Counted from the first letter of the stretch, positions 1 through 10,720 are shown. The stretch is DNA of 64,000 bases from Schistocephalus solidus (GCA_017591395.1 WEDG01001386.1:108771-172770), one strand, 5' to 3'. Notes: a model not told the origin generated them from the sequence alone. Translations and numbers: made by a program.

Positions 1-415
1 GACCTAAATCTTTTATGGTTGATCGTTCTAAAAGTGTACTATTTTGAAATACTAGGGGTCCAGGAAGCTTGGTGGGGCCAAAACACATGAAACTGCTCTT
101 GGATGGAGAAAATTTCATCTGCCAAGTACAGCTCCAACGTGAGAGCATAATTAAATGAGTGTTGATTTTATCAACGCAACTATTGACAGTGTCATTAGAA
201 AATGAATAAATGCACTTGAGATCGTCAGCGTAAACGAAATTTTGTGAATTTGTGAGTAAAGTTTAAATTTCGTTTATGTACAGAATGAAGAGAAGGGGAC
301 CTAGATCCGTGCCTTGAAAAACGCCACTCATGATCGGCTGAGGCCTCGAATAGCTATTACCTACTAAGACCTTCTGGCTGCGGTTATACAAGTAGGAACC
401 AATGAAGTCGAGGAG
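1..415 (-). pseudogene. LINE A reverse transcriptase fragment (palm and thumb)
   Basis: This is part of the LINE RT that copies element RNA at the chromosomal nick. Seen directly: a GVFQGTDLGPLLF block, a variant of the usual GVPQGSVLGP motif; a YADD catalytic box read on the minus strand near 221-232; and a thumb reading WQMKFSPSKSS ending TIKDLG near position 5. The invariant proline of PQG is replaced by F, so activity is unlikely even without the frameshifts. The finger region is missing. Confidence 0.85.
265..339 (-). repeat. Direct repeat copy 1 (RT motif segment)
   Basis: About 75 bp covering the RT PQG motif region. It recurs at about 674-749 in the same orientation with only a few differences. 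The two copies bracket RT sequence and an inverted 3' UTR fragment. Confidence 0.85.
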
Positions 416-672
416 AGGAGGCCGGATGACCTCTACGGTCCCCTCTTCGTTTTGACCCTGGTGTCTATGATGAATTCCTCCTCTCTCGCCTCTAATGGTT
501 GTTACAAACAATTGCTCTGACTGCTTTATTATCTCTCATATGACAAGGAGCACTCCGAACTCTCAAACGTAGTCAGCAACAGCACAATACTGTCCAATTG
601 CATCTACTTATTACTTTTAGTAAGCAATTTTTTCTCCTTTTTTTAAATTGGCAGCTCGCCAAACTCCGCCTC
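416..672 (+). mobile_element. Plus-oriented LINE 3' UTR fragment inside LINE A
   Basis: This stretch reads like the end of LINE E on the plus strand (11990-12245), including the shared GGCAGCTCGCCAAACTCCGC stretch and the preceding T-rich run. It is opposite in orientation to the LINE A coding sequence on both sides, so it is a secondary insertion or rearrangement product. Confidence 0.7.
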
Positions 673-673
673 C

Positions 674-749
674 GAAATTTCGTTTATGTACAGAATGAAG
701 AGAAGGGGACCTAGAACCGTCCCTTGGAAAACGCCACTCGTGATCGGCT
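674..749 (-). repeat. Direct repeat copy 2 (RT motif segment)
   Basis: Second copy of the segment at 265-339. It encodes the same RT motif, here with the SVLGP-like residues slightly better kept, and abuts endonuclease sequence directly. Confidence 0.85.
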
Positions 750-752
750 TGC

Positions 753-1446
753 ATTCCGTTCCATTCTAGCGCTGAGAATAAAGTAATTAATCCCACATCA
801 GCGTACTATGGTCACTCTTACCGAGGGGTGCAATAGAATACACTTCATCAATGCTAGAGAAGTCCTTCGTAAATACCAGTTCCAGGCAATTTGCTCTCTG
901 GTTCTCTCTAAATCTCGTTGGTATGTTAACCTTCTGTACCAGAGGTTGGTCGAGAGTGAGATCCATTAGCTTGTGGCCGAAGGAAGTTTGTGCACCTTAA
1001 CTGTCAGATTTACCCAGTCTACTATAGTTGCATTGAAATCTCCAGCAATAAGCACCTCCTGGTGACTTGCTATTTCCTTGAGAAATTGGAGGAGGGACTC
1101 ATCAGCTGCACTTGGAATGTTCGGTGGTCTGTAGATCGTCAAGAATTGTAGGTTCTGTGAACAATCCTTTTTAATCATTATTCAGAGATAATCATATTCA
1201 ATGAAGATGGAGTGGGCTCGTTCGACTGCCAAGATTCCTGTCCTAGCATATTCGGCCACTCCACCTCCCTTTCTATTTTCTCCGTCTTTTCAAAAAGTTT
1301 GGTATCCATCTATCGAAACCTCGCTATCCGCGATTTCGGCTTTGAGCCACGTTTCCGTAATGGCAACGATATCGGGGGTTCGGTCTGATTCTAATGCTTT
1401 GACTTCATCTACTTTCGATAGGAGACACTGAGCATTGGTATACAAA
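753..1446 (-). pseudogene. LINE A AP-like endonuclease domain, disrupted
   Basis: N-terminal part of ORF2, the nuclease that nicks target DNA. The minus strand reads YTNAQCLLSKVDEVK, then AITETWL with the catalytic Glu, a glycine cluster RKGGGV, a YRPPN block and LIAGDFNA with the catalytic Asp and Asn. A TGA stop interrupts the frame near 1290, just before the glycine cluster, and the frame shifts again near 1180. Order and spacing fit the endonuclease of CR1/Jockey LINEs. Confidence 0.85.
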
Positions 1447-1454
1447 CATCTCAA

Positions 1455-2900
1455 TTAAGACTGGGTAACTCCTCCATATAGACTTCTGCGCATTTCGCGC
1501 GATTGAATACTAGAGTCTGTCATTGCTTTCCGAGATGAACTGGTTTCCATCCCGCCGACGCTGAGTTCTGATGAGTGGTCGTCATCCGAGTTCTGGAGCG
1601 CCTTCTTTTTATTATTCAAGCTCTGTACAGTTGGGTTCATCGTATTTAGTGTCCTCCGTCTCGGCGAGAATCCACCTTGATTATGTACGGGGTTCGCCAT
1701 AAGAAAGACCTCTTTATCACTTTTATTTCCCCATCCTTTATTTGGAGCCATTGTTCCCCCTGCTCGGTCCTCCTCTTCAGTTCTGCTCTCAGCATCCTCA
1801 TTTTGTACCTTTCCTTGGGTTCGTAATCCAGCTAAAAAAACACATCCCTATGTGAGCTACGGAGAGCCGTTCTCCGTTCTAGAAGGCGTAAAGCCTGAAC
1901 ATCATTTTCAAGAATGATTTTAAGAGGACTTGGTGATGATAGTTCATGTGAAACATCCGCTTTTCCTTAACGGAATGCTTTGTTCACTGTTACGCATTCG
2001 CTATCTCGAAGAATCGAATATGAGTATTCTCGGAAAAGACTGAGTTCATGTTCTACCCTTTCCTTTGCAATCAGAGAAGTGGAATCGGGAACCCCTTTAA
2101 TAACGAGATTGCGTTGTCGGTTGAAATGTATGTTTGGTGACTTCGAGTTCTGATTTGTTCATAGAGCATCAGTATCAGGAAGAATGCTACTCTGGTCCAC
2201 GATGTTATTTGCGTCATTATGAGCAACTTTTCCTAAAGTTAATGACAAATCACTTTTGGAAACTTTGCCAATTTGTCCTGCACTTGCTCCTGTATTACGA
2301 ACAGAGGATTGCACTTGAGCATCTATCGGTAAGAACGAGCTTTTTCCGCAGTTCAAACCACTTTTTTGTGAAAGCTTCTTGGCCCTTTTCGACTTCGAAT
2401 TCTTCGTCTTCGGTGCTTCAAATTCGACGAGCTTTTCAACTCCAGCCTTTTTTGTATCGTTCAGCGACGATGCCGCATAGTTTGTTTATCCAGCAAATTT
2501 CTGCTTCAGTCTAACCTCAATGACATTAGTAAGGTGTATGAGCTGGGTTGATCTCCCCTTTGAAGGAAGGAAATGCCTACTGATTTACTGAGCTCTGTAG
2601 ACGCAATGTCTTTAAGCTCTACACTAGGTATTCTTGAGGAAGCTATATTTGCATACGTTATTTCTTTGGTTGGAATTCTCGTTGCTACGGGTGTTTTTTT
2701 TCCGGGTGAACTATAAACCTTCTTTTTGAAATCGGCCAATTCTTGTTTCAAGTAACTTATCTCTTTCTCCATCAATAAGAATTTCTGCAAGAGATTTAAA
2801 CACCCTATGCACTTTTCGTCCTCGTAGGTGACATTCATTAGTGTTCGAAGGCTTTTTGTCCGCTTGGCAGGAGGAGAAGTGGTGACAGAATATCTGTCTT
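1455..2900 (-). pseudogene. LINE A ORF1 (nucleic-acid-binding protein), frameshifted
   Basis: Likely the RNA-binding chaperone ORF of the LINE. The N-terminal part (2506-2900) reads SPPAKR, then YEDEKCIGC followed by a heptad-rich stretch (LLMEKEISYLKQELADFKKK) predicted to be coiled coil. The C-terminal part (about 1690-2110) reads PSPLKIILEN, then RRTALRS and AELKRR, which align by eye with ORF1 of LINE B and LINE C and suggest an RRM-like fold. Several frameshifts separate the parts. The RRM assignment is from family knowledge. Confidence 0.7.
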
Positions 2901-2946
2901 TGTCATCTTTTTTTGTTTGGATACAATTTTGTTATCAAACGGTCGT

Positions 2947-3087
2947 CAGGACGTAGCGCAGTGGTTATGTTCGTCGCCACATGAATCTGCAACCTGGGAT
3001 CGAGTCCCGCGCCGCGAGTTTTTTCCTCCGCACAGATGAGTCCTGAACGTCTGCGTTTTCCATACCTCTTATGACTGTATTCGAATT
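2947..3087 (+). repeat. tRNA-derived SINE-like unit (internal Pol III promoter)
   Basis: An A-box-like TAGCGCAGTGGT (2954-2965) and a B-box-like GGGATCGAGTCCC (2996-3008) at tRNA-like spacing, but the acceptor arms do not pair, so this is not a functional tRNA. The sequence after it (3010-3065) resembles that after the tRNA-like head at 23770, so both belong to one SINE-like group. It lies head-to-head with the 5' end of LINE A. Confidence 0.6.
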
Positions 3088-3596
3088 GTAACGAACCACA
3101 GTTCCGACAGAACTGTTTGAATGGACTAGGAGCACTTTTCGCGCGGATCACGGATGAGGATGGAGTGATGGAATGTCGGTGAAGATGCCGGTGCCCCCTT
3201 CCACTCTCGAACGCTGACCCCCATCCCCACGAGTACCGTCGCCGCTTATCGTATCGCTACCCTCCGTTCAATGTCAGCCTACCGTCTTCCCGACCCTGCA
3301 GTTGCCCACAGCGTTGCACTCCCCACCGGTTTCCCAATAGACTTGACGTAATTCACTTCCACTCCAAAAGGGATATCGCATCATGTAACGCTCCCCTCTT
3401 TATTTTCTATTGTTCCCTTTCATACCTTTATATCCTTCTTAATAGTAGAATCCATTTCCAAAATTTCTGCCGTTCCTTCTAATGACTGTTGCATTTGAGT
3501 GCTTGGCATGGGGCTTAGAGACCATGTTCAATACGCGCATTATCTAATAACGACTACAGGTGCGTTACTTGCCCATGTGTGTGCAAACCTCGAAGT
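3088..3596 (+). repeat. 509-bp direct repeat, copy 1
   Basis: Nearly identical to 3683-4191, with only scattered single-base differences. It starts in a GC-rich part and ends in an AT-rich one. Open frames inside it change between copies and look incidental. Confidence 0.9.
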
Positions 3597-3682
3597 GGGA
3601 TGGAGAGGAGCACACACTTCCACACCTACCAAACCGACCCACACAGCACTGAGGACAGTGCTGCATTTCAGAGGGAGGCCAT
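3597..3682. other. Spacer between 509-bp repeats, with a hairpin
   Basis: 86 bp of unique sequence. It contains a perfect 7-bp inverted repeat, AGCACTG and CAGTGCT around a 4-base loop, near 3646-3663. No coding signal. Confidence 0.6.
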
Positions 3683-4191
3683 GTAACGAACCACAGTTCC
3701 GACAGAATTGTTTGAATGGACTAGGAGCACTTTTCGCGCGGATCCCGGATGAGGATGGAGTGATGGAATGTCGGTCAAGATGCCGGTGCCCACTTCCACT
3801 CTCGAACGCTGACCCCCATCCCCACGAGTACCGTCGCCGCTTATCGTATCGCTACCCTCCGTTCAATGTCAGCATCCCCTCGTCCCGACCCTGCAGTTGC
3901 CCACAGCGTTGCACTCCCCACCGGTTATCAAATAGACATGACGTTATTCACCTCCACTCCAAAAGGGATATCGCATAATGTAACGCTCCCTTCTTTATTT
4001 TCTATTGTTCCCTTTCATACCTTTATATCCTTCTTAATAGTAGAATCCATTTCCAACATTTCTGCCGTTCCTTCTAATGACTGTTGCCTTTGAGTGCTTG
4101 GCATGGGACTTAGAGACCATGTTCAATACGCGCATCATCTAATAACGACTACAGGTGCGTTACGTGCCCGTGTGTGTGCAAACCTCGAAGT
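3683..4191 (+). repeat. 509-bp direct repeat, copy 2
   Basis: Second copy of the unit at 3088, same orientation, start-to-start distance 595 bp. The two copies are far more alike than any other duplicated sequence in the window except LINEs C and H, so this duplication is young. Confidence 0.9.
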
Positions 4192-4292
4192 CTTTCGGCC
4201 GCTTCAGAATGCATTTAATTTATAAATCCTCTTAAATAACTGGGCTAGGATGCAAAAGTATTCAGCAGTCAGACTTCTAATAAGCATGCAAC

Positions 4293-4375
4293 GACTCAGC
4301 CTTTGTTGCGACTTCTCCCTCCCTGATGAAAGCAGATTAGAGCAGCACACCGCTGGCGTGAATTTGGAATCAAGT
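4293..4375 (+). repeat. Short dispersed repeat (copy at 10816 also)
   Basis: The segment starting GACTCAGCCTTTG and running to a CGTGAATTT-like end matches 10816-10900 in the same orientation, with substitutions and indels. Family unknown. Confidence 0.5.
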
Positions 4376-4669
4376 GAACGCTAAAGCTTGTATTTCTCGT
4401 AGGGATATTGTCCTGCCCTAGTAGCAAGCAATATCTACTAGATGTCTATTAGATATCTATTAATCGAGATATGTTTATCTATTGTATATCTATTTTGGCC
4501 GCTTTATATATATCTATTAGATATCGATTTATCGAGATATTCGGCAACCGGCGAAAATGGTACCTACGCCTTCCGGTTGGTCCCCTTTACTAACCTACTA
4601 CGCTTATGATGCCCCTTGCACCTGTATTTTTAAGTATAAGACTTGGTGAAGACAATCTTTACAGAATAA

Positions 4670-5690
4670 TTTATTTATAAAGTCAAAGGAATGTGTACAA
4701 AGGTGTGCGGTTTCTTTTGTCCTCCGTCGTCATTGTGTTGAAGGAGGTAGGTTAACCGACGATGGTCCAGCATTGTTGTCTGCAAGCAAAACAGTATTTT
4801 TTTAAAAAAATTGTATATTGATTTACCGTCTGCTGGATGTCCAATTTGGTTTTGCAGCCTCTGGCAATGGCTATCAAGTGATCGTGTAAGTCGCCTGGCA
4901 ATGGCAGACTCAAAATCGGATAATTTATTCAAGCCGCTTGCAATACAGGCTGCAAACACCTCTATATAGTGACAGTGAGACGGTTTTTGATGGACTTACC
5001 CAGCATAATGTCATATATTTTTAGATTTTGACTAACTGTCTTTAGCCTTACGTCCTTTAAAATTTACGTGTAGGCTAATTTCATCGTCAAAGATAGCAAA
5101 AACATTCCCTTTACAAAATCGTCGATTGTTTGCCAACCGAGGCATGTAAGATAGGAGGTCTAACATAATAGTTATAGAATTAATAGACAGCTTACCAACT
5201 GTGAACGAAATTCTTGATTCATTAGCTGGTTATCCAGCTATCGGAATTCAGTTGCTGAATGCAACTGATGTGGTATAGGATTTTTGGGCAGCTGGGGGGC
5301 TGCCGGGCCTGATGCGCAAGGCTGCTGCCGATGCAGTGCCTCCAAATGCTGAAAATAGCCCAGCGTTTTTCGTTGGGCCTCTACAACATAATCAACTTTA
5401 GCTGATATGCCAGCTATCTGTTGGCACATAAGTAAAATGGCCCTCTGTAGATTTTGTGAATTCGATTCTTCTACAGTAATTAAATGGAAAACTATATTAC
5501 CATCATTATGCGGTGCTTCGCCCGCTGGAATAGTTTCAAAAGAATCATTTAGATCGTCTTGTGGTTACTGAGAAGAACAAAGTTATTTTAAAGTAACTTA
5601 CGGGCGATGAAATGGGTTCACCTCCGAGAAGTTAAATAGCCTCATCAATCGCCGTGGCGTTGGCGTTGGGAAAGCCTACGTCCATGGACG
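4670..5690 (-). pseudogene. Decayed intron-bearing gene resembling the DUF4806 family
   Basis: Minus strand, five exons with GT-AG junctions: about 5690-5602, 5567-5196, 5159-5000, 4961-4827, 4779-4730. The introns are only 34, 36, 38 and 47 bp. Codon phases agree at the last three junctions. Exon 2 reads DDLNDSFETI through LMNQEFRSQL; exon 3 reads YLTCLGWQTIDDFVKG and DEISLHVNFKGRKAKDS; exon 4 starts VFAACIASG. The stop is TGA at 4732-4730, with AATAAA at 4675-4670. Decay: TAG at 5240-5238 in exon 2, and a stop plus two frameshifts in exon 3. The length and order of exons 2-4 resemble the C-terminal DUF4806 domain as I remember it; function unknown. The first exon is poorly defined and its phase does not fit exon 2. 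Confidence 0.6.
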
Positions 5691-5934
5691 TGGAATAATC
5701 CTCAGTGATGGAATATTTGGATAGCCGCAGAATCATTAAATCCAAGAAAATATTTCCCAAATTTTGAGACTGGACAATCCACTCAAGAGTTATTCCAAAT
5801 CAACGTGTCTTCTACACTAAGGTAGTGACTAAAACTTCGTAAACTCAAAGGAGCTTAAATTAGAAAGCAATTTCCAACGACGCGCCACTGCCCGTTAAAG
5901 ATATATATGCTTGTTCGTTATCTGTTTACATAAG

Positions 5935-6300
5935 GATCACAGAGATTTTTGAATAAGCCTCTAAGATTCGTCTTGTCCGTGACAGACAGAGGGAAGCTTA
6001 CGCACTCATTGAGCCAAAGTCTGCAAAATCTGATGCTCAACTGTTCCGCCGTCGATCCTTTTCTAAACGAGGTTATGTTATTCCTCCATTACTAAAAGAA
6101 GCAGAATATGAATATAAACCGATTCCGACGTTTCAGGTATCCTTATTCAATGTTATCAGCACCATTGACTTCTCCTTAGAACTAATTCGTAAACAAATAA
6201 TTGGTCTAAAAAACTCACACCCTTCGGAGACTAACAGTATTCCAAACTCAGTTGTTAAGAGAGTGCCGAGCTTCCCTCGATTGTTTGCCATATATTCTCA
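5935..6300 (+). pseudogene. LINE E 5' fragment: endonuclease-RT linker
   Basis: The plus strand reads an open stretch with REAYALIEPKSAKSDAQLF, RSFSKRGYVIPPLLKE, LELIRKQIIGLKNSHP and IPNSVVKR. This matches the conserved linker between endonuclease and RT in CR1-type ORF2, where IGLK..PGPD..P..VLK precedes the fingers. The frame ends abruptly at 6300, where the A/T-rich tail of LINE B begins. Confidence 0.65.
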
Positions 6301-6301
6301 G

Positions 6302-6323
6302 TTTATTTATTTATTTATTTATT
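6302..6323 (-). repeat. AATA microsatellite tail of LINE B
   Basis: Tetranucleotide tail just downstream of the sense-strand motif TTGCCTGTAAACTGGC. It marks the 3' end at which target-primed reverse transcription would have begun. Confidence 0.8.
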
Positions 6324-6644
6324 GCCAGTTTACAGGCAAGGTCAAATGGGATATATACAGTAGGGGGTCAAGCTGACAGTGAAAAAAACTCCTGATCGTT
6401 CTTTAAAGTATTTTTAGGAGAAAAAACTGCAGCTTGTTGAACAGATTAAAGTTTAGGACAGGGAAGTGTTGACACAGGTGCACGGTGTAGTACTTCTCCT
6501 TTCGGTGTTGTGGATCTGGTCTTCTGTACTAGCAGCAAGTATGCCGGCGAGCGGCTGCTAGCTGTAGACTGAGGAATAACCCGATTACGGACTACAGAGC
6601 CAGCAATATTGCCTTCAGTATGAAGTCCGGCATAGGATTCAGAG

Positions 6645-8763
6645 TCAGTGGACGCCATCAGAACGGAAAAGAGCTTCCAGAGAATCAGCACCCAAAATTC
6701 GCGGAAGGTACCCTGAATGTAGAAAACTAGTGACAGCTCTTGTAAACAAAGGATAGTTTTGCTGAATTTTAATACTTCTGGGTATTTTATTCCAGATTTG
6801 TATAGCGTTTACCGAAAAAAACTGACGGTATTTAACGGTGCGTGCCAAAGGAAGAAATAAGAATACATCTCTATGATTGGTGCGCCAACAGTGGTCGAGC
6901 TGCCTCAGGGATGTAAGGGGGTTAAAGGTAAAAACCGTTTAAAAAGCTGGAACAGTAAAAATAGTCCCTTCTGTAATCTACGAAGCCACAACGGGTCAAG
7001 GCTTGTAAGCTCACAGCGTTGCTGGTAGGACAGGTTTCTGTGCTCTGAAGTAATAACTCTTTTAGTAAAGAAGTGCTGGACTGATTCTATCTTCCTCCGT
7101 TCACTCGCGTGCAGAAGGCTAAATAGAAACGAGCAGTATTCCAGACTAGGTCTGACATACATTTTATAAAGGCTGGTCCTAATATTGAGGGTTTTAAAAA
7201 TTTCTGAGAATAAACCCAGTGGTTTGGCGTGCTTTAGAGACAATCAGGGCGCAGTGCTCTGACAGATTAAGACTACGAGAATATGATATGCCCAGATCCG
7301 TTATAAACCCGGGCACATTTAAGTCATGACCGTCTATGCTTAGATGAGGCTGATGGTTGTCACAACTAACCATAACGGAGCATTTGTGCCAGGAGAGCGA
7401 AAGGCGCCATGTGCGACACCACTGAGCGAAGGCTTGAAGATCCTGTTTTAAGAGCTCAAGCACAATGTGGCGATCGACCGGTTTATAACGATAGGCAACT
7501 TTTAAATCATCAGCGTACATAAAGGGCCTTCCATACTGAAAACAATCAAGAACATCGTTCACAAAAAGGCAAAATAGAAGCGGGCCGAGTACACTACCCT
7601 GAATAACTCCACTCCTCACGTGCGTGGGGTTGGAGATGACATCGGAAATTTTTACCCGTTGTGCGCGATCATTCAAATAGGAGGATATTAAGTTCAGAAG
7701 CTTGTTACCTATGCCGAAGGAGGTTAGTTTCAGCAGGAGGAGATCGTGGTCATCACGATCAAAAGCCTTCGTGAAGTTGAAATAAACGGTGTAAATTGCA
7801 AAACCACTATCTCTAGATTGTAGCACATGATCAAAGTAAGAGAGCTGGCAGATGTCACAAGATCTTTTTTCGAGAAACCCATGCTGAGCCGCATTAAGTA
7901 GGTTATTCTCTGTTAGGTGACGCATCAACTTGTCTTTAATCAAGGTCTCTAATATCTTCGAGGCTGCTGGCAGTGTATTTATTGGCCTAAAGTCGTCAAA
8001 TGACGTAGTTCGGCCGTGTTTGGGTATAGGCAAAATGTGCGATTCCTTCCATAAAATTAGGGAAGGTTTCACTTTCAAGAGCAAGATTGAATATCTTATA
8101 CAGAATTGACGGAAATATATCATTTGCATCTGCCTTTAGAACGCTGACCGGGACGCCATCTGGTCCAGGACTGTAAGATTGGCGAGAACGCCGAATGGCT
8201 ACGGTTACGTCCCAGAGGGTAAAAGTTATGTTTTCGAGGACGTTTTCGGTCCAAACCCAGACGTTTGGAAAGGAAGCGACCGAATGTTCACTGAAAGTTC
8301 TAGACAATAAAGCATTGAAGATAGCAGCCGTCAACTTAGCGTCAGCTATAGGGTTTCCAAAAGTGTCTCGAAGTACAGGGTACTGAGTTTTTCTCTGCGC
8401 TTTTACTGTCCATGAAAAGAATTTTGCAACATTGTACGACGGGTTTTCGGCAAAGTTAACCTCTTCAGCTAGTCGCTTTTCGTCGGAGAGCCTCTTAGCC
8501 TGTTCAAAGATTTGCTGGATCAATGGCAGGACGGAAGTGTCATTTAGTCGATGAAAACGACGCGAGAGTCTACGCAATCTACGGCGGAAAGATAAAGGGA
8601 GGTAGACTTCATCCTTGACATTAATTATTTTCTTACGAGGAACAAAACGAGAAATGAGTGGACCTAGAACTTGGTAGAATGTATCAGTACAAAAATTCAC
8701 ATCCAAACATAGAAAGAATAAAGTCCAATCGTGGGAATTAAGATGTGTTAGTAATTCCCCCAT
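6645..8763 (-). pseudogene. LINE B ORF2: reverse transcriptase and C-terminal region
   Basis: The RT copies LINE RNA into DNA. Open frames 8763-7996, 8129-7194, 7243-6905 and 6848-6645 join end to end through frameshifts. Seen: SYSPGPDGVPVSVLK (linker), DFRPINTLPAASKILE, AQHGFLEKRSCD, YFNFTKAFDRDDHDLLL (first catalytic Asp block), SGVIQGSVLGPLLF, and MYADDLKVAY with YADD at 7517-7506. The C-terminal part keeps LEYCSFLFSLLHASERRKIE and FSVNAIQIWNKIPRSI, typical of LINE C-termini. No RNase H is seen. The catalytic residues are intact; the frameshifts alone would inactivate it. Confidence 0.88.
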
Positions 8764-9437
8764 ATTTGCTGATCTGAAATCGTGGAAAAAGCTATATTTT
8801 TTGAAAACGTTTCATCAGCCTTGATTTCTAGTGAAGAAACAACTATAGCATGGTCTGAACTCCCAAGTGGGTCTAAAGGTGAAACTGACAATGGCTGACA
8901 ACCTATGCAGAAGATAAGATCAAGTATGTTTGATCCTCGGGTGGGAAAATCAACTACCTGATCCCACATGCCAGTATCTATGGCCTCAAGCAAGTTTTCG
9001 AACTTTGCAGGACCGGAAGGTGGAAACCAATGAACTTCAGGGAGATTGAAGTCACCTGCAATCAAGCAGTACTTCATATTTAGGTCAAACTGCGGCATGA
9101 AATGGCAGCGATCGTATTCCTCGCTGGCATTGGATGGGCGATAGACACTACCAACGAGTAAAGAGTTGTTATCTTTTAGATCTACTCGGAGCCAACAGCT
9201 CTCCTCTACCGCGGTAAATTGGCGATAGTCCAATGGAAATAATGTAAGTGGTTGCCTAACATAGATACAGCTTCCTCCGCCACGGCCCTCGTGTCGATCA
9301 TTCCGAATGTAAGCGTAGACTACAATAGACAGTTTGGAGTCGGATACACAGGGAGTTGCCCAGGTCTCTGTAACTATTACAATGTCCGGGCGGTGGATGA
9401 AAACCAGAGTCTGGAGCAAAGGCATCTTATTAAGCAT
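8748..9437 (-). pseudogene. LINE B ORF2: AP-like endonuclease domain
   Basis: One 229-residue open stretch covers nearly the whole nuclease. Residues include IVTETWA (catalytic Glu), EGRGGGSCIYVR, VGSVYRPS, YCLIAGDFNLPEVHW (Asp/Asn) and LGSSDHAIVV (the final Asp-His pair). All catalytic positions are present. The frame ends by a shift at 8748-8763, where the linker to RT continues in another frame. The first methionine lies inside the domain, so the true ORF2 start is upstream. Confidence 0.88.
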
Positions 9438-9499
9438 AGATCTGGCATTGAGGACGATTAGTTTAAGCGGGCACGTTTTTGGTTTCTGAAACGGGACAG

Positions 9500-10620
9500 T
9501 TAGGCTGTCAGGGTGACTGCCTTCTGCCAGAGAAATGCTCTTTGCACTTGAACTATCTGTCCATCCCTTATTTTGAGATTTGCCTCGCCATTGGTCTGTC
9601 GTGTTTTCAGTTCTATTATTAGCTGTCGCATTTTCATTCGCTCTTTTAACCCATATTCCGGTTGAAAAAACACTTCAGAATGCGGACCCCGCAGGGTTGA
9701 TTTTCTCTGTAGCAGGAGCTGTGCCTGCGCCGTGTTTTCCAAGATGATTTTAAGAGGTCTTGGTCGAGGATTTGAATCGGGTGTAGACAGAGCCTTCCCT
9801 ATTCTATATGCCTTGAGAATATGAATGGACTCGCCGTCCGTCAGCAGCGTTTTTGCATACAATTGAAGGAGTTCCAAGTCATGTTTAACTCGCTCCTTTG
9901 GAATAATTGAAGCTGACTCCGGGACACATTTAATGACTACATTCTGTTTTCGACTCAATCGAGGGCCCGTTTGTAACTCAGATCTTTCAACTGAGTGAGT
10001 ACTGGTAACCAGCTCACTTTGCCTGATAGGTCCAGATGAGCCGGATGTTTGGCAGGCTGGAGACAAGTCTCTGCACGACTTGTTTATCTTAGACCTTTTA
10101 GTCTTTGGCTTTACAAACTCGCCAACCTCTTCAACATCGCATGTTGGTGCAACGTCTACCAGTGATGTAGCGATGGGCGGTAAAGCCAGATTAGTGCTGA
10201 TGCTACCCGAACTAAGTACCGGTGGAGTGGCGCAAGGACTAGATGGGGCTCCCTTCGGAAGTAGCGAAAATTCCTCTGGTTTATCGGGTCCAGCAGTCGC
10301 GATATGTTTAATGTGACTTTTATGCAAGCTTGAAGAAGCTATAAATGAATACGAATTTTGCTTTGTGGTAGGTTTATTACGAACAGGAGCTTTTTTAGCA
10401 GTTGGGCAAGATATATATTTTTCTTAAGTTATCTATTTCTTGTCTTAGATTCCTTATTTCCTGCTCAATCCCTGATTATTTCTGCTGGAGGCTGAAACAC
10501 CCCATACATGTTGCGTCTTCGTAAGCTACATTAGTTAAGCTTACTGAACTTTTACCCCGTTTAGCGGGGGGTGAACAAATAGCAGAATAACGATAGATAA
10601 AATTGTTTTCTGCTTGTACA
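9500..10620 (-). pseudogene. LINE B ORF1: CxxC/coiled-coil and RRM-like protein
   Basis: The N-terminal part (10476-10620) reads RYSAICSPPAKR and YEDATCMGCFSLQQK, then a TAA stop near 10476. The same frame goes on as IEQEIRNLRQEIDNLRK, a coiled coil. The 275-residue frame 10327-9500 holds a Pro/Ser-rich linker and a C-terminal region with RPLKIILEN, QAQLLLQRKSTLRG, VFFQPEYGLKERMKM and NLKIRDGQIV. The C-terminal block is shared with ORF1 of LINEs A, C, D and H, as expected for a conserved RNA-binding domain. Confidence 0.75.
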
Positions 10621-10649
10621 TTTACTTGCTTGACAAGATCCCCTGCCAA

Positions 10650-10720
10650 TATGGCCGAGTGGGTAGAGGCGCCGATAGACGGTCCCAAGCAGCTTGGTCG
10701 TGGACCAATTTTTTGTGAAA
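10650..10720 (+). repeat. tRNA-like fragment (A box only) beside LINE B
   Basis: TGGCCGAGTGGGTAGAGGC at 10652-10670 is a good A box of the Ser/Leu class. The expected B box is not recognisable; only a small TTGGTC/GACCAA hairpin is found there. It is oriented head-to-head with LINE B. Confidence 0.45.

Larger units (their letters stand above)
1..2940 (-). mobile_element. LINE A: rearranged CR1/Jockey-like non-LTR retrotransposon
   Basis: A minus-strand LINE copy. From its 5' end (high coordinates) it holds ORF1, then an endonuclease, then a reverse transcriptase piece that runs off the left edge. The region joining endonuclease to RT is largely deleted, and a plus-oriented 3' UTR fragment sits inside the RT. 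Frameshifts and stops are frequent. Its thumb region (about 1-150) matches, inverted, the segment at 10934-11085, so A and LINE E belong to one subfamily. Confidence 0.85.
6301..10650 (-). mobile_element. LINE B: near full-length CR1/Jockey-like element
   Basis: Minus strand, about 4.35 kb, with ORF1, ORF2 (endonuclease, RT, C-terminal region) and a 3' tail of AATA repeats at 6323-6302 on the sense strand. It differs from LINEs A/E and C/D in sequence and tail, so it is a third family. Damage is limited to a few frameshifts and one early stop in ORF1. It lies between two plus-strand LINE E fragments. Confidence 0.88.

Noticed and set aside
1561..1600. CTGATGAG followed by a short hairpin on the plus strand
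   Set aside because: GAAA is missing and the sequence is antisense to LINE A ORF1; chance match.
3499..4093. Open frames of 159 and 75 residues in the 509-bp repeat region
   Set aside because: They run across repeat borders, differ between the two repeat copies and show no motif.
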